NCBI GenBank assembly: GCA_945643635.1 | Contig: CALZFC010000349.1 | Location: 4,725,001-4,789,000 of the forward strand | From: Allodiplogaster sudhausi | Taxonomy: Eukaryota > Nematoda > Chromadorea > Rhabditida > Diplogasteridae | Direction of reading: 5' to 3' | DNA length: 64,000 nucleotides | Part shown: positions 44,506-57,775 of the stretch, in pieces | Numbering within the stretch: position 1 is the first letter of the stretch | Layout of the letters: each line of letters opens with the position of its first letter | Program-made: the position numbers and the translations under genes | Notes under the pieces: generated by a model | Told to the model about the DNA's origin: nothing | Databases searched by the model: none | Seen by the model: only the letters and a program-made list of their open reading frames with translations

Positions 44506-47447
44506 GCCTCAAGAAAGGAAGGACTTATTTGAAACGGCAATGATAAGACATATGGCATTTCACTTTTTGCCAAATAAGAAAGAAATTGAATTTGAAATGG
44601 TAGCTAATAAGTACATTTATGTTAAATAATGTTAAATAAATAAATTTAAGTTGAGTATTAGGAAATTACGGATTAGCTGAATAAGTATGTAAAGGTGTAA
44701 GACTCAATGAAAGGAGTGAAGTGCTCATCGCTAGTCTCGCTTGACAGAAGGGAACGCACAGTGGTGCACATATCGGTGACGGGCGCGAGAATTAAATACC
44801 TGTACGATTCGTGCTATTTTCGGCACTTTAAGAGGAAGAGGATGGAAATAGTAATGATTGGTCTATCTTCAGAGAGAGGCAGATAGACAGACAGAGAGAG
44901 AGAGAGAGAGCGAAAGAGAGAGAGAGAGAGAGAGAGCGAAAGAGAGAGAGAGAGAGAGAGAGAGATTATGCAGTATATAATAAGACAGTAGACAAAGGGG
45001 ATGGAAAGAGAAGCAGAGAATAAGAGAAAAAAAAGAATATAGTCTAGAAACGAAGAGGGTACAGATTGGTAGAGTGCCACGCTACTTCCATCATGCTTCT
45101 AATTCAACAAACAATTGTGTTGTTAACTTACAAATTTTTATGTTATTTGACACTTTTAAAGTACATTAATCCGACCCAAAGAGCAGTGAACGGTTTCCTT
45201 CGCCGTTTTCACTCTGGTCTTTAAGCCTTTTTCACTTCTTCTCTCCGATGTTTCATCGTTCTTTCATGGCTCTTCCAGAATCATTCAAGCGTTTTCGTGA
45301 ACTGCTGTCGCAATGAAGCGCTCTCATATTTTTCTCTTTATAAAATAATGCAAATCACTATTTAGCAAATTATGACGCTGAAAATGGCAGCAATAATTTT
45401 GAATTGCTCATCGAAGAAATGTCGTGTAAATGAAAATGCAAATTCAAGTCAACTTCTTTCACTAATTGCGCGCTTTTTGCTCACTGCGAGTTATAGAATC
45501 ATTGAAGCACTTGAGAATCCAGCAAGGAAAGTATCATAGTTGATCGTTCACTTCTTCTTCTTCTGTATTCTCTAACAAGATCGTCATATTCACGACCTAC
45601 AGCAAACTCTCTCTCTCTCTCTGTTCCCTCTTTCCCTCTCTCCTTCACTCCCTGCTCATTCTCTCGCTCTCTCACTCTTCGTTTATCTTTCGTTGTCATT
45701 CCAAAAGGCGTCCAGAAGGCCTCGCGGTTACTGGTACCCGCTAGCAGAGGGATGATTTTGCACTTGTTCCTTAGGTAGCATATTCTTAATTTAAAACTTC
45801 ACTCAAGAGATCTTTTCTGTAGTGTACTTTAATCATTTGTTCTTAATCTGAAAAAAGGTTCTCTCGAGTCTCGAGTATTGATCATTTTCTCTTTTGATTA
45901 TGTATTTATGCTCGCGACAAGGATGCTTCAATCATTTGTCATCTTGGTTCTTGTATAAAAGTAAGCAATGGAAGCTATTTCAAACGTGACTGATTTTCCT
46001 TCTTCTCCAAATTCATTGAATAATTTTTTTTATATTTTGGTGCGAATTAAGACAGAACACATTTGTGCACTCAAGTTTATACAAGCAGATCATGAATTTT
46101 ATTCTTTCTTGCTTGCATTTTAGATATCAAAAGTTCTATTAATATCAGCATGTATTCAGATGTTCGCCTCTGGAATTTCCAATGTTAAAGAAAAAATTAA
46201 GTTTTAATTTCTTTTTTGCTTTGTAATGCTAATTGTTAGAACTTTTCTCATTCTGGCAAATCAACAAAACTCTCTGAATTGCTTTTTACTAGCTGATTTA
46301 GAATCATGCAAAATGAAAGTATATAAAGCATCTTTCGCATATACATATGCAGATATGTATGTTCATATGTATATCACTCTTTCTCTCTCTCTGTCTCTCT
46401 CTCTATCGTATAGTTATTACGATCATTTGTTCTATTTTCGACATTGAAACTGTAAAAGAAAGAAAAAAAGTAAAGTAAACGAAAGAACTCGATTAAAAAA
46501 AAGAATGTTCAGCTCGTCCACGTCAAGAGCCTTTGTATCGAGGGATGTCTGCGCGTCGGATTTAGAAGGGGATCTTCTGGATCAGAGTGAAGAGCAGGCA
46601 AGAGGCTGATGCTGTTAGGCCGTCTTCCAGCTAAGGGTGGAAGCAGACAGACATATAATCTGATTAGACTATGTACACTGGAAAGGGGGAGAGAGAGGGT
46701 GAGAGAGAGAGATAGACAGAGAGAGCGATAGAGAAGGATTAGAGAGTGAGTAGGAGAAAGTCAGAGAGAAAAAGAGGGAGAGAGGGTTAGAGGGAGAGGA
46801 CCTTGGAGGAAGAGTAGGATGGGAAAAAATGGAAGAGAGAGATAGAGAGAGAGAGAGAGAGAAATGAGAGAGAGAGTCAGAGAGTGAGAGACTAGAAGGC
46901 ACAGAGAGAAAACGCGTGGGAACTGGGCCTAGCGTAGGATGTGCAGCTAAAGAAGGCTACACATGTGTGCAGAGAAATGCCCGTGCACGCATCTGCAGAC
47001 GAGAGGGAGCTGCCGTTGGAGGAGCAGAAGCATCTCTATCACGAGTGAAGCTACAGTTGCTACATTGTAGGGAGAGAGAGTAGAAGGGAAAGAAGGAGAG
47101 AGAGAGAGAGAGAGTAAGAGACATAGAGACATAGAGAAAGAGCGAGGGAAAAGAGAAGAGAAGAGAGAGAGAGAGAGAGAGAAGGAGAGGAATAGTGGGC
47201 CCCACGCCGCAGGCCTGGGAGCCTTTGAATACAGCCAATTGTACTTGCGATGTGAACCTTCGCCATGCACGGCACCCATCTCGCGCCCATTGTTTTCCTT
47301 CTGTTTGTGCCGCCTTCTGCTTTCCGATAGAGAGAGAGAGAGAGAGAAGCGCTAATCGTGTGACCGTCTCCAGGCAGCATTTGTGTACAGCGCCAAGCTC
47401 ATCGTTTCATAACTCACTCTTCTCGATCTCAATCTCTCATCTCGCTG

Positions 47448-47492
<45 letters not shown>

Positions 47493-49520
47493 GCCCCCTC
47501 TTTCTCTATCTCTCCCTTTCTCATAACATGCAAGCACCTACTGGCACCGCCTTGACTGCGGGCAGCCACAACAATACATTGCCTCTTTTCATCTCTCATC
47601 TACTGTAAGGAAGTAGCAGCAACAACATGGATTCACTGATAGCGGCAAGCTTTTTTCTTTCCTCCATGACTGCTCTCTATTTTTTATTCCTTTGATCCAC
47701 GCGGTAACCGATGTGGTTACGCTCATTCTCTCTCTCCTCTCTCTCTCTCTCAATCTCCTTCTCTCTCTCTTTTTCACTCTCTCTCTCTGCCTCTCAATTG
47801 TCCTCTCTTCTCTCCCTCTATCTCTCCCTCCCTCCTTCTTTCTCTCTCTTCCCTTTCCCTTCCTCTTCTCTGACCCTCTCACAGTCTTCTTGCTGATCGT
47901 CTCGAAATGCCCTTAGGCATGTGCAGCGATAAGCGGGAAAATAGTCGGGTATCAAGGCATCTCTTCGGCATGGAAAGGGAACTCTGCCTTCCTTTTAGTT
48001 GATTGCGACGAGGAAGCAGAACATGGGTAAGTCTCTACCACGAGAGGTTCTCCAATTAATGTATGCCTCATCCTTTTCCGCCAATTGTATATGTATGTAT
48101 GTACATATGTATGTATGTATGTATGTATGTAGTATGTATATGTATGCTTGAAGTGGAGGGGGTTGCGTGTTTCTTTCTAGAGAGCAAGGGAGAGAGCGGG
48201 AGCCATTTCCGGGAAGAGAAAAGAAGAAGAAGAAGAAGTGCAAGCTTTAGGAGTCCCCTTGAGACCGAAGAAATGCTCGGAAGAAGAAGCTTGCTTATTG
48301 TTCTGCGCACACGTTCACTCGGTGACGAGAGCCTTCTGTTCGAAGTAAGAAAGATATTGAGAAAGAGAAAAAGCGAAAGAGTGACTAAGCGCGAGAGTGA
48401 GAAGAAGGGGGAGAGAAAGAGAGAGAAATAGAGAAATAGAGAGAGATATATAGAGTGTAAGAGAGAAAGAGCAAGAGAGAAATAGAAAGCAAAGAGAAAG
48501 AAAAAGAAAGAAAGGGAGTAGGAGTTTACGAAAGAGAGAAAGAGAGAGAGAGAGGTAGAAAGTAAGAAAGAGAGAGTGAAAGCCATGATCCCACCGACCT
48601 CCTCACTGGCCCGTCCCACCCACTCGGTTCACCAACTTTGGCACCCGAGAGCCACCGAGACCCGTCCTTGTGTGTGTGCCGCTAATTGGCAAGAGGCAAG
48701 AGCCGTGGACTCTCTGAGAAGAAGCAAGTATGGGAAGTGCGTCTTGCGGCTTAGGTTAGTGCATAATATATAAGGCATCAGAATAGATTCCGCCTCCTCC
48801 AAACAGAAAAAAAAGATCCGTGCGCCCTCTCGGATACATTTCCGTTTGCCATTATTCATCAACATACATTTTTATTATTGCCATTCACCTTAAGTCCTTA
48901 CTGTCACAAGATTGAAGATCTGACATTTGCGCAAGTATCATGTGTCAAACTTTCCTTCTCTTAATTTGTGAACATTTTATATAGCAACTTTAGAAGTAAA
49001 TATTTTTATATACATACATATATATTTGTGATCTGTGCGACTCAAGTCTTCTTTAAGAGTCGCCCTCTCATTAGCCAGAGTGTCCTGTGTACTCCAATTC
49101 CGCCTCCTGTCATCACTCCTTGTTATTGCATTTGCCACTCTTTTCTTCAGATTCTTACTTTGGTCTCATATTCTCCATTATTACGTCATTATTTTTACCG
49201 CACTTATGTACATACATATAATCACAACGTCTCCGTCTCTTCCTCTCTCATTTTCGTTCTCGCTCACTTGTTTTCTCTCCGCGTCTCTCTCTCTCGCTCT
49301 CTCTCTCTCTTTTCATCTCCCGCTCTCGCCTCCTTTTGTCCCCTCTTGCGTGGCAATTAATGGACGAGAGGTGGCTGGCTGCTTGCCCCCTGGCAATTGC
49401 AGCTTCCGGAAACAGCTTATTGTCGCGGCAAGAGCAGCAGCATTCTCTGTGCCCTCCCTTTGGTTTTACTTTCCCGGTTCAATCATGCTACACTTGCAGC
49501 TGGAAGCAATTCCAGCACGC
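44506..49520. other. No gene recognised; microsatellite-rich
   Basis: 44690-45300 is the far flank of the duplicated block. GA runs at 44897-44965, 46683-46905, 47090-47180 and 48360-48560. CT runs at 45608-45675, 47450-47490 and 47725-47880. A GTAT/CATA repeat (TATGTATGTATG) lies at 48089-48145. Short islands such as 46505-46610 and 47190-47290 are open in one frame but have no conserved motif or paired splice sites. Confidence 0.55.
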
Positions 49521-49527
49521 AAGAAGG

Positions 49528-49570
<43 letters not shown>

Positions 49571-50550
49571 AGGGAGAGAGGGAAGAGAGGGAAGAGGTGG
49601 GAAGAGAATCTGTGATAGAGAGGAAGAGGAGAGAGAGAGTACGAGAGAAAGAGGGATAGAGAGATAGAGAAAGAGATAAAATGAAAGATCAAGAGATGCA
49701 TTGGTGACTCTACCATAGACAACGCGTTCCATTGTTTTCAGAGGAGTGCCTATAGAGACGAGCGACGCGGGTTCATTTGGCCTTTCGCTGTTTTTACCAT
49801 GAACGCGACAATGAGGCCTGGAGAGAGCGAGAGAGAGAGCGAGAGAGAGAGAGCGAGAGAGAGAGAGAGCGAGAGAGAGAGAGAGCGAGAGAGAGAGAGA
49901 GAGAAAGACAGCGAGGAAGAAGAAGAAGAAGAGAGAGACAGAGAGAGAGAGAAAAAAAAACACAGCGAGGAAGAAGAAGAGAGAGGGAAGAAGTGAGCGA
50001 GGAAGAAACAGAGAAAGAAGATCACAGTCGTCATCGTGACAACGCGTCCGAACAACGGAACAGCAGCATTTGCGAGGATGATGAGCCAGCAAAGATTGGA
50101 TGCGCGAGATCGAGGAGATAAGAAGCGCCCGAGAGAAGGTGAGGAGAGGGAGAGACAGTAAGAGAGAGAGAGAGAGCATGAGAAAGACAGAGAGAGAGAA
50201 AAGGGAGAGACCGTAAGAGAGAGAGAGAGACTGAGAGTGAGAGGGAGTGAGATAAAAAGTGAGAGAGAGAGTGTGAGAGAGAGAGAAAGTGAGAGAGAGA
50301 GAGAGTGAGAGAGAAAGTGAGAGAGAGAACAAGAGAGGGATATATTCTTCCGATTCATAATGGCAGCTGACCGGAGCTGTGAGCTCATTCTCGCCCTGTT
50401 TTGTTTCCGTTCCGTGCTTGTTACGCAATCACTGTGCAAGGAAGTATGACAACTCTGTTAGCACCTTACTATCATCATTGTTTTCCTACCATCGCTCGCT
50501 TGCTTTCTTCCTTTTACACTACTTCCCTCCCACTCTATCTCTCACTCTCT

Positions 50551-50585
<35 letters not shown>

Positions 50586-51111
50586 GCTCTCATAATGGCA
50601 GCTCTCTCTTTCTCTGCTTTCTCTGTTTCTCTATCTCAATTTTTTCTCCATCTCTCCATATCCATATGTTACGCATCTAATTTGCTCAGGAAACACGTCA
50701 GTTCTGATTTAATATTCTACAGAAAAAAAATGTATTTAGTAACCGTTTACATGTGCTTCCTTAATGAATGATTGCTTCTTTAATAATCGCTCATCCAGAT
50801 GCGACATAAACTTATGCTCCTTTTTACGTTCTATTTGTAAATATGTTTAAGTTTATATTATTAGCGTTTATTTAAAAAAAAAGGTGGCAAAACGTCTTTT
50901 CCATTCTTTTCATTCCATTCCTGAACGCCCACCATGCTTTCTTACATTTCAAACAGAAGGAGTCGTGTGGAATGTTTGAATTGGAAATGAAATGAGACTA
51001 CGTGGCGGCGAAGGATTTTGTGATTGGAGGGGCTTTCTCTAACCTTCTCTGTCTCTCTCTCTCCCTCTCTCGCTCTCTTGCTCGCACCTCATCCTTTTTA
51101 TTTCTAGCTCG

Positions 51112-51147
<36 letters not shown>

Positions 51148-53148
51148 TTCAATCTTTTCCTTAGTGGTTTTCACACCCTCTTTAACCTATGCTGATGAGA
51201 AAGATCAACGCGAAAGCCATTCTTTGGTCGGTGATGCAAAAAAAAAAATTTACCGATCCCTCGTGGGTTCTCGGTTGTTTCCTCCACTGATTGTTCCCAC
51301 TCGTACCGTATCTGCTCCTCCTCAATTAAAAGTGCTCTCTCGTCACTATGTCTCTCTCCCTGTCTCTCTCGCGCGCTCTCTCTCTGTCTCTCCTTTTGGC
51401 TCTTTCTTTCTCTCCTCTCTCTCTCTCTCTCCCTCTGACCACCTTTCTCCATATCCTCTCCACTTACGCGCGCCCGTTCAACAACCGTTAGTCCATTCAT
51501 GCGGCAAATGTCTGTTGATTTTTGAAGACAGCATCGTGGAGGCTCGTGCCGATCCTTCTAGGGCAAGGCAACTTTCGTTCTCTGTTCTCTCTCTTTTCTC
51601 TGTCTCTCTCTCTCTTTCTCTTTCTCTTCTTCTCTATCTCCTTCTATCTCTCTCTCTTTTCTCTTATTCCTCTCTCTCCCTCTTTCTCTCTTTCTTTATC
51701 TATCTCGCTCTCCTTCTCTCTCTCTCTCCAACTGCTTGAATGCTACTTTCCTCCATCCACAGCATTCTACGTGTACCTTCCCATAGTTGAGCTCCTCCTT
51801 CCAAGATGTCCTCTCTTGTCCTCCGCTGCTCTCCCACAAAGTCAACTCTGTTCACGCATGACTTCAATCTTGCGACCCACTCCCCTCCTCCTCCTTCCTC
51901 TCTCTCTCTCTCTCTCTCTCTCACTCATTCTCTCTCTCTCACTCTCTCTCACTCTCTCTCACTCTCTCTCTCTCGCTCTCTCTCTCCCCAAGACCCCCAT
52001 TTGTCCGGGCACTTTCAAAACGCGGAAGTTCAGTCCATCCAGAACCCTTCTTTTTCTTCTGACTATTGCAAAATCACATCTACAGTAAGATTCCCTAATG
52101 CAATATGATTCTACGAGGTTTCCTTATTTTCATTATGCCTGCATAGTCTATGACAATGAGCATTGTCGAAGAGTTTTGAACAGCAGGTTATTTTCGTAAA
52201 ATTAGACGGAACAATAAAGGAGATCATTTTTTTTTATATAAATACAAATTTGCATTTGATATTGCGTGACTTCACCTCCTTTATCTCCTAGATTTTCTGC
52301 CGTCCCACGAACGCAAAAGTGGCATGAATTCCTTTGTGCACTTACTTCCTTCGCCCATGTATTGCCTTCTCTTTGCCTCTCTATACTCTTTTCTATCTCT
52401 TTCTCTCTCTCCCTCTCCTCTCCCTCTTTCGCCCTCTTCTGCTCTCTCTCTCTCGCTCTCTCGCTCTCTCTTCTCTTTCTCTCTCCATCTCTGCTCTACC
52501 AATGACTCCGACGTCTTGCGTTTGAGGCGTGGAAACCGAAAATATCATCCCCGGTGCTTTACATGCTGGAATGTCTCTCGGGAGTTGGAGGACAGAAGCT
52601 GGGAAAGAATGGGACAGAGAACATGACATATAAGAGAGAGAGAGAGAGCAGGAGAAACGGAGTTAGAGCAAGAGAGAAGGAGGGATTGCATGAATGAGAG
52701 GAAAGGAGAGGCAGAAAGAGAGAAGGAGGAATGGGTGGAAAATATGCTCGAAAGAAAGATTGTCAAAAGAAACTTGATAATTGCGAGAGAGAACATTGAG
52801 GGCGAAGATAAATGGCTAAAGAATGCGTCTAAATGTGAGTGTCAAAGTATTCGTTTTTAAAAACCTTTATTTTTTTAACCGATATTGCGTTTTTATATCA
52901 TGCTTTTCTGCAGACAAAGAAGCTGACTATTTCATTGCAGATGGGGTTGCGGATACAATTACAATAGATTTTCAAACGGTTAGCAAAAAATGCATAGAGG
53001 ACATAGAAGCAACTGGCTAAGGGTGGATGGAGATTATGAAGGGCGATTAGCTGATGAGAGGAGGTATGAGGATACGGCTTGAGGGATGCCAGAGGGAAAG
53101 GAGCGAGAGAATGAGTAGAGACAAGAGAGAGAAGGGGAGAAGAGCGGA

Positions 53149-53191
<43 letters not shown>

Positions 53192-53340
53192 TAAAGAGAC
53201 TCTACAGACACCCAGTCATTCTCCATCTGCTATGTCGTTTACTAACTATGCCAATAAGAGCACTCAATTTCATTTTCGAGCGAAGAGTGAGAGAGAGAGA
53301 AAGAGCTCTCTCACTCTCTCTCACTCTTCGCTAGAGAGAG
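49521..53340. other. No gene recognised; alternating GA and CT blocks
   Basis: GA at 49530-49670, 49820-49990, 50140-50335, 52632-52660, 53095-53190 and 53285-53310. CT at 50530-50590, 51045-51145, 51340-51435, 51580-51730, 51895-51985 and 52395-52490. GAAGAAGAAGAAGAAGAG occurs at 49915-49932. Long Arg/Glu and Ser/Leu frames follow from the repeats. Confidence 0.6.
53279..53334. repeat. Inverted repeat at a GA/CT switch
   Basis: AGCGAAGAGTGAGAGAGAG at the left pairs with CTCTCTCACTCTTCGCT at the right, meeting at AAGAGCTCTC. The palindrome includes non-repeat bases (AGCGAAGAGTG), so it is a true inverted duplication and not just chance GA next to CT. Confidence 0.8.
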
Positions 53341-55666
53341 GGATAAAGGTGTTAGAGAAAAAGAGTAAGGGTGTGAGAGAGTGAGAGCGAAAGAGATAAA
53401 AAGGCACAAGATTTGGAGCAACAGGAAGTCTGATTAGGAGTTGACACTGAATATGAGTAGCTATAGATGAAGCCACTTCTCATAAAAGAGTGAGGATGTC
53501 TGAAACAGAAAATGCTGTACTTTATGTTGGAGACAGATGGATCTTGTAAAACATGAACTTCCAACACAACTTCAGACATCTTTCGTACTTCCTGGCTATT
53601 TTCATTTTCCTTTTTAAATATGAAGAACCTGAGCAAAAGAAACATCTTGAAACGTCTGTGCGCTAATTAATCTTTTCCCTTCGCTTTCTCCCAGCCGCAA
53701 GGCGCTCCCTCTCTCGCACCTTTCTATTTCTTTCTTTGTATTCCTCTCTCTTTCTCCTTCGCTATTTCTCTTCCTCTCTTTCTTACCTGTCTCTCTCTCT
53801 CTCTCTCTCTCGCGCACTCTCTGTCACTGAAATCCTTCTTTCCTAATGTTTGCTCATTTGTCACCTGTACCCGCAGCCTCCGGAGCGAGCTTTCTTTGTA
53901 GCCTTTTAACTTTTATCTGAGCTGCCACTCTCTCTCTCTCTCTCTCTCTTTTTCTCTGTGTCCATCTGTATCTTCCTCTCTCTCACTCTCTTCGTCTGTA
54001 TCCTTCTTTCTCCCTCTCTCTCACTCTCTCTTTCTCTTTCTCTCTCTCTCTCTCTCCAGTCATCACTCATCCTCCACCAACCATATCACTCTCCGTCTCT
54101 AATCCTGCCTTGTTTTTTCTTCAACTCGTGCTTCTCAGAACATCATCATTCTTCACACATTCACTCACATAAACATCTGGCCTCCACATATGCGCTCCTC
54201 TCCTCTTTTTCATCACTCTCCTTTGGCGGCTCTTCCCAACTTGTCACCTTCTTGTCTTTTCACAGCCATTACTTTCCCTTTTTCCTCATTCCTTTGTTTC
54301 TCTCTCTTTCTCTATCTCTTTATCTCTCCCTCTCTCTTTCTATCTCTCATTCATTCTGATTCTTACCAGTCAAACTAGCGTGAATGGCTTCCAGATTCGC
54401 TCCTTTTCCAGCCACAATGCCGGCAGACACTTTCACTCTCTCTCTCTACTTACATACTTGTCCAATGAACTGCGACAGAAAGGCGCCTCATTTCTCTCCT
54501 TGTTTAGGTAGACAACCGCGTCCTTCAATCTCGGCTGCCACTCTCTGTTCTCTAAATCTCTCTCTCTCCCTCTATCTAAATCACTCTAAGTCTCTCTCTC
54601 TCCCCTCTCTCTAAATCAGTCTAAGTCTCTCTCTCTCTCACTCTCTCTCTCTCTCTTCATCTCAACTCTGCCACATCATCATCTTTTTCCATGTCTTTCC
54701 GTTTTCGGAGCCGCCTTCGCTTCCTTTGTTCCAAAGAGCCAAAAGCTCCTGGTGATCTTAGCAGTCTCCGATCTACCAACCACTTCCCCCCCAAACCCAC
54801 AACAGTGGCAAATACATATGCTCTGCCGCTTGGGTTGTCTTCACAGAGTAGTCATCTCAGTGGCCTCCCTCGGGCAGCCTTCCTTCCGATTCCTCTTATT
54901 CCCGTTAAGCGTCACTAAAGTTAGTGATTGACTGTCTAGCTAAGTAAAGAAATATTCTCATCCTTAATAAATGTCATGCAGACATTTAGGCAAGGGTGAC
55001 TCTCTCGTTACCGTCTGACACTCTCTCCCTCTCATCACTTTCTCTCTCTCTCTCTAGCTATCTCTCTCTTAGTTACTCCCTCTCACTGTCCCATTTACTC
55101 TCACTCGTATTACTCTCTCTCTCACTGTCTCTTTTTCTAATACACTCTCTCATGTCATCTCTGCTTCTCTAAGTCTCTTCCCTCTCTCCGCCAAAGTGTT
55201 CGTCCATCAGCTAATTCATTTCTCAACGAAATACCTCCCTGCGCCATCCATTACCATTTCTTGCTTCGAACACTTCCGACAGCCAAGATCCTAGAAAGCA
55301 TTTCCTCTTCAACTTTTTATCTCTCTCTCTCTATCTCTCGCTCTCTCCCTCTCTCTCCTCTGTCTCTTCCCAGTTCCGTCTCATTGACACGAAGACCCCT
55401 TAGCCCATCGCAACATGGCCTCATCACTCTTTTTCCCCTCTCCTCCTCCGAATGCGGGTTTGAAAAGTGAGTCGAGTTTAGTCGAAGAAAATCACACTCG
55501 TTATTCCACCGGAAGAAGGAGGGCAGAACTCTAACTTATAATGTGAAGGAGAGAGTGAGTGAGAGATAGAGAGAGAAAGAGAGACAGAGAGAGAGAGAGA
55601 GATAAAGGCATGCACAGAGGGAGAAGTTAAAAGATATCACCTAAATGTTTTTCGCTTAGCATGTCG

Positions 55667-55708
<42 letters not shown>

Positions 55709-56081
55709 ATTATATTATTACTCGCCATATGATATTACGAAGCATAATGGCTACTTTCAAATTTTCTTCAAACTTGCTCCTGTTATGGCAGGGTCCTTTA
55801 CTTCAATGACGATATCTCTTTCTTCCACCACTCTCTCTCTGTGCCTTTCTCTCTCTCTCTCCATCTCTTTCTCTCTCTCTCTTTCTTTCTCTATCTCCTA
55901 CCTCGCGCATACTTTTTCAACACTTGGCTACTGTGGTGACGCCAATATCGTCCTTTTTTTTGTTGTCCAGCCTTTTTACCCTTCTGTGTGAGAACATGAC
56001 GTGTTTGCTGAAGTGGGAGGAACTAAGAAGTAAAAGAAGAGAGAGAGAGAGAAAGAGAGAGAGAGAAAGAGAGAGAGAGAA

Positions 56082-56122
<41 letters not shown>

Positions 56123-56271
56123 AAGGCCGATGCATATGATACTTCTTCTGAGAAGGAGGCAACTCGGCATACTCGTGCATTTGAAAGTTGCCTTGCATGT
56201 TCACACATACTGCCGCGCCACTGTCATCCACAGACGGAATGTATAGTTACACGCGAGAGTGGGAGAGAAAC

Positions 56272-56314
<43 letters not shown>

Positions 56315-56638
56315 ATACGAGAGAGGGGGCTAGAGACACCAAGAGAGAGGGCTAGAGAGAGAGGGCTAGAGAGAGAGAAAGAAGGAGGGCTTGAGAGAGA
56401 GAGAGAGCGAGAGGGCTAGAGAGAGCAATACAGATAAATATGAAGCTTCCGATATTTTATGCTTCTCATATCTGTACTTTGCCTACAAAATGTGTCCCTC
56501 TGTTTCGCTCGTTCCAAAATTCAACACTTGAAGATGGCCACAACTTCTCCACGTCATTGCCTCGTTTCCATATCTCCCGCATGCATTCGTAGAGAGTGGT
56601 AGATGGAGAGAGGAAGAGAGAGAGAGAGAGAGAGAGGA

Positions 56639-56669
<31 letters not shown>

Positions 56670-57169
56670 TAATGAGCGAGAGAGAAAAAGAGAAGAAGAA
56701 GCTCCGATTATCGCGAGCACTCGGCTGCTTCATTTACAATGTGCGAGGATGAAGAGAAGCCGCGGCTAAATCTCGCGCATGCGATTTGAAAGAAGAAAGG
56801 TCGACCAACTTCTTCTTCTTCTTCGTCTTCTCTGCCGTTTCCTTTATCTTTAGCTTTTAGAGATGAAAAGAGAGAAAACAAATTGTCTCTCCTTGAAAAT
56901 AATTATCATAATTATCCATAGTATTTCTATTCTATATGACTTTTTTTCCGGCGAGAGAATATGCTTCTAGCCATAATTATTCCTGTTGTTGGCAAGGCCA
57001 ATTTGAATCGCGAAAAACAAACATTTCACGCGCACTAAGGACACATATTGTTAGTTAGACTGCACTTTCTTTGTATCATCTTCGCTAGAGAGAGAGTGAG
57101 AGAGAGAGAGTGAATAAGAGAGACTGAATAAGAGAGAAAGAAAGAGCGAGAGAGAGCGAGAGAGAGAGA

Positions 57170-57215
<46 letters not shown>

Positions 57216-57775
57216 AGCACAGATCGCTGTCCACTGACGCAACAGCCTTATATGTAGAAGCATGCGCAAGCCTCTCAGACTAGAGATGAGCAGAGACTCT
57301 CCATTGCGGACAGCCTTGTCATGAGTCCTCTTAGACAATGAAAACCATGTGTCATCGGACAAAGAATGAGACTTATACATACTCTCTCAAGCCATTTCAT
57401 TGTTAGTCTAAATCCACATTTATCTGCCACTTCAACATTTCTATGCCTACCCTGTGAGTCTCTGAGTCTCCTGTCTCTCTTTATTCAATGATGTCTAACT
57501 CACTACCGCACACTCTCTCCACTTATCGAAGCCCTCTAACGCTCTGCTTCTCTCTCTCTTAACATCTCTCCTCTTTATCCCTCCTCCCCTTTCCCATCTC
57601 AAGTATCTCTTCCTACCTCTGACGTCCGTGTTTGTCAGGAGGAGCATGCGTAACGTGCGCTCTTATCGTTAGCCGACAAGAGACTTGTTTATCCTAATCC
57701 ATAGATCTTCAATATCCTCTTGGTTCTCTTTCAGCAGAGGAAGCTCCTTATCACCACACAGACGAGTCTAGCCAA
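53341..57775. other. No gene recognised; CT then GA blocks
   Basis: CT at 53790-53815, 53925-54055, 54300-54350, 54550-54660, 55030-55145, 55320-55365 and 55830-55900. GA at 55550-55605, 56040-56125, 56275-56425, 56600-56690 and 57085-57215. (TA)n at 55672-55705. Between them lie short unique islands without convincing exons. Confidence 0.6.

Noticed and set aside
46505..46610. Short frame MFSSSTSRAFVSRD as a gene
   Set aside because: 34 codons with no splice partner or homology.
49777..50121. Arg/Glu-rich frame ending in a more varied tail
   Set aside because: Mostly (GA)n translation; the tail has no homology or splice support that I can see.
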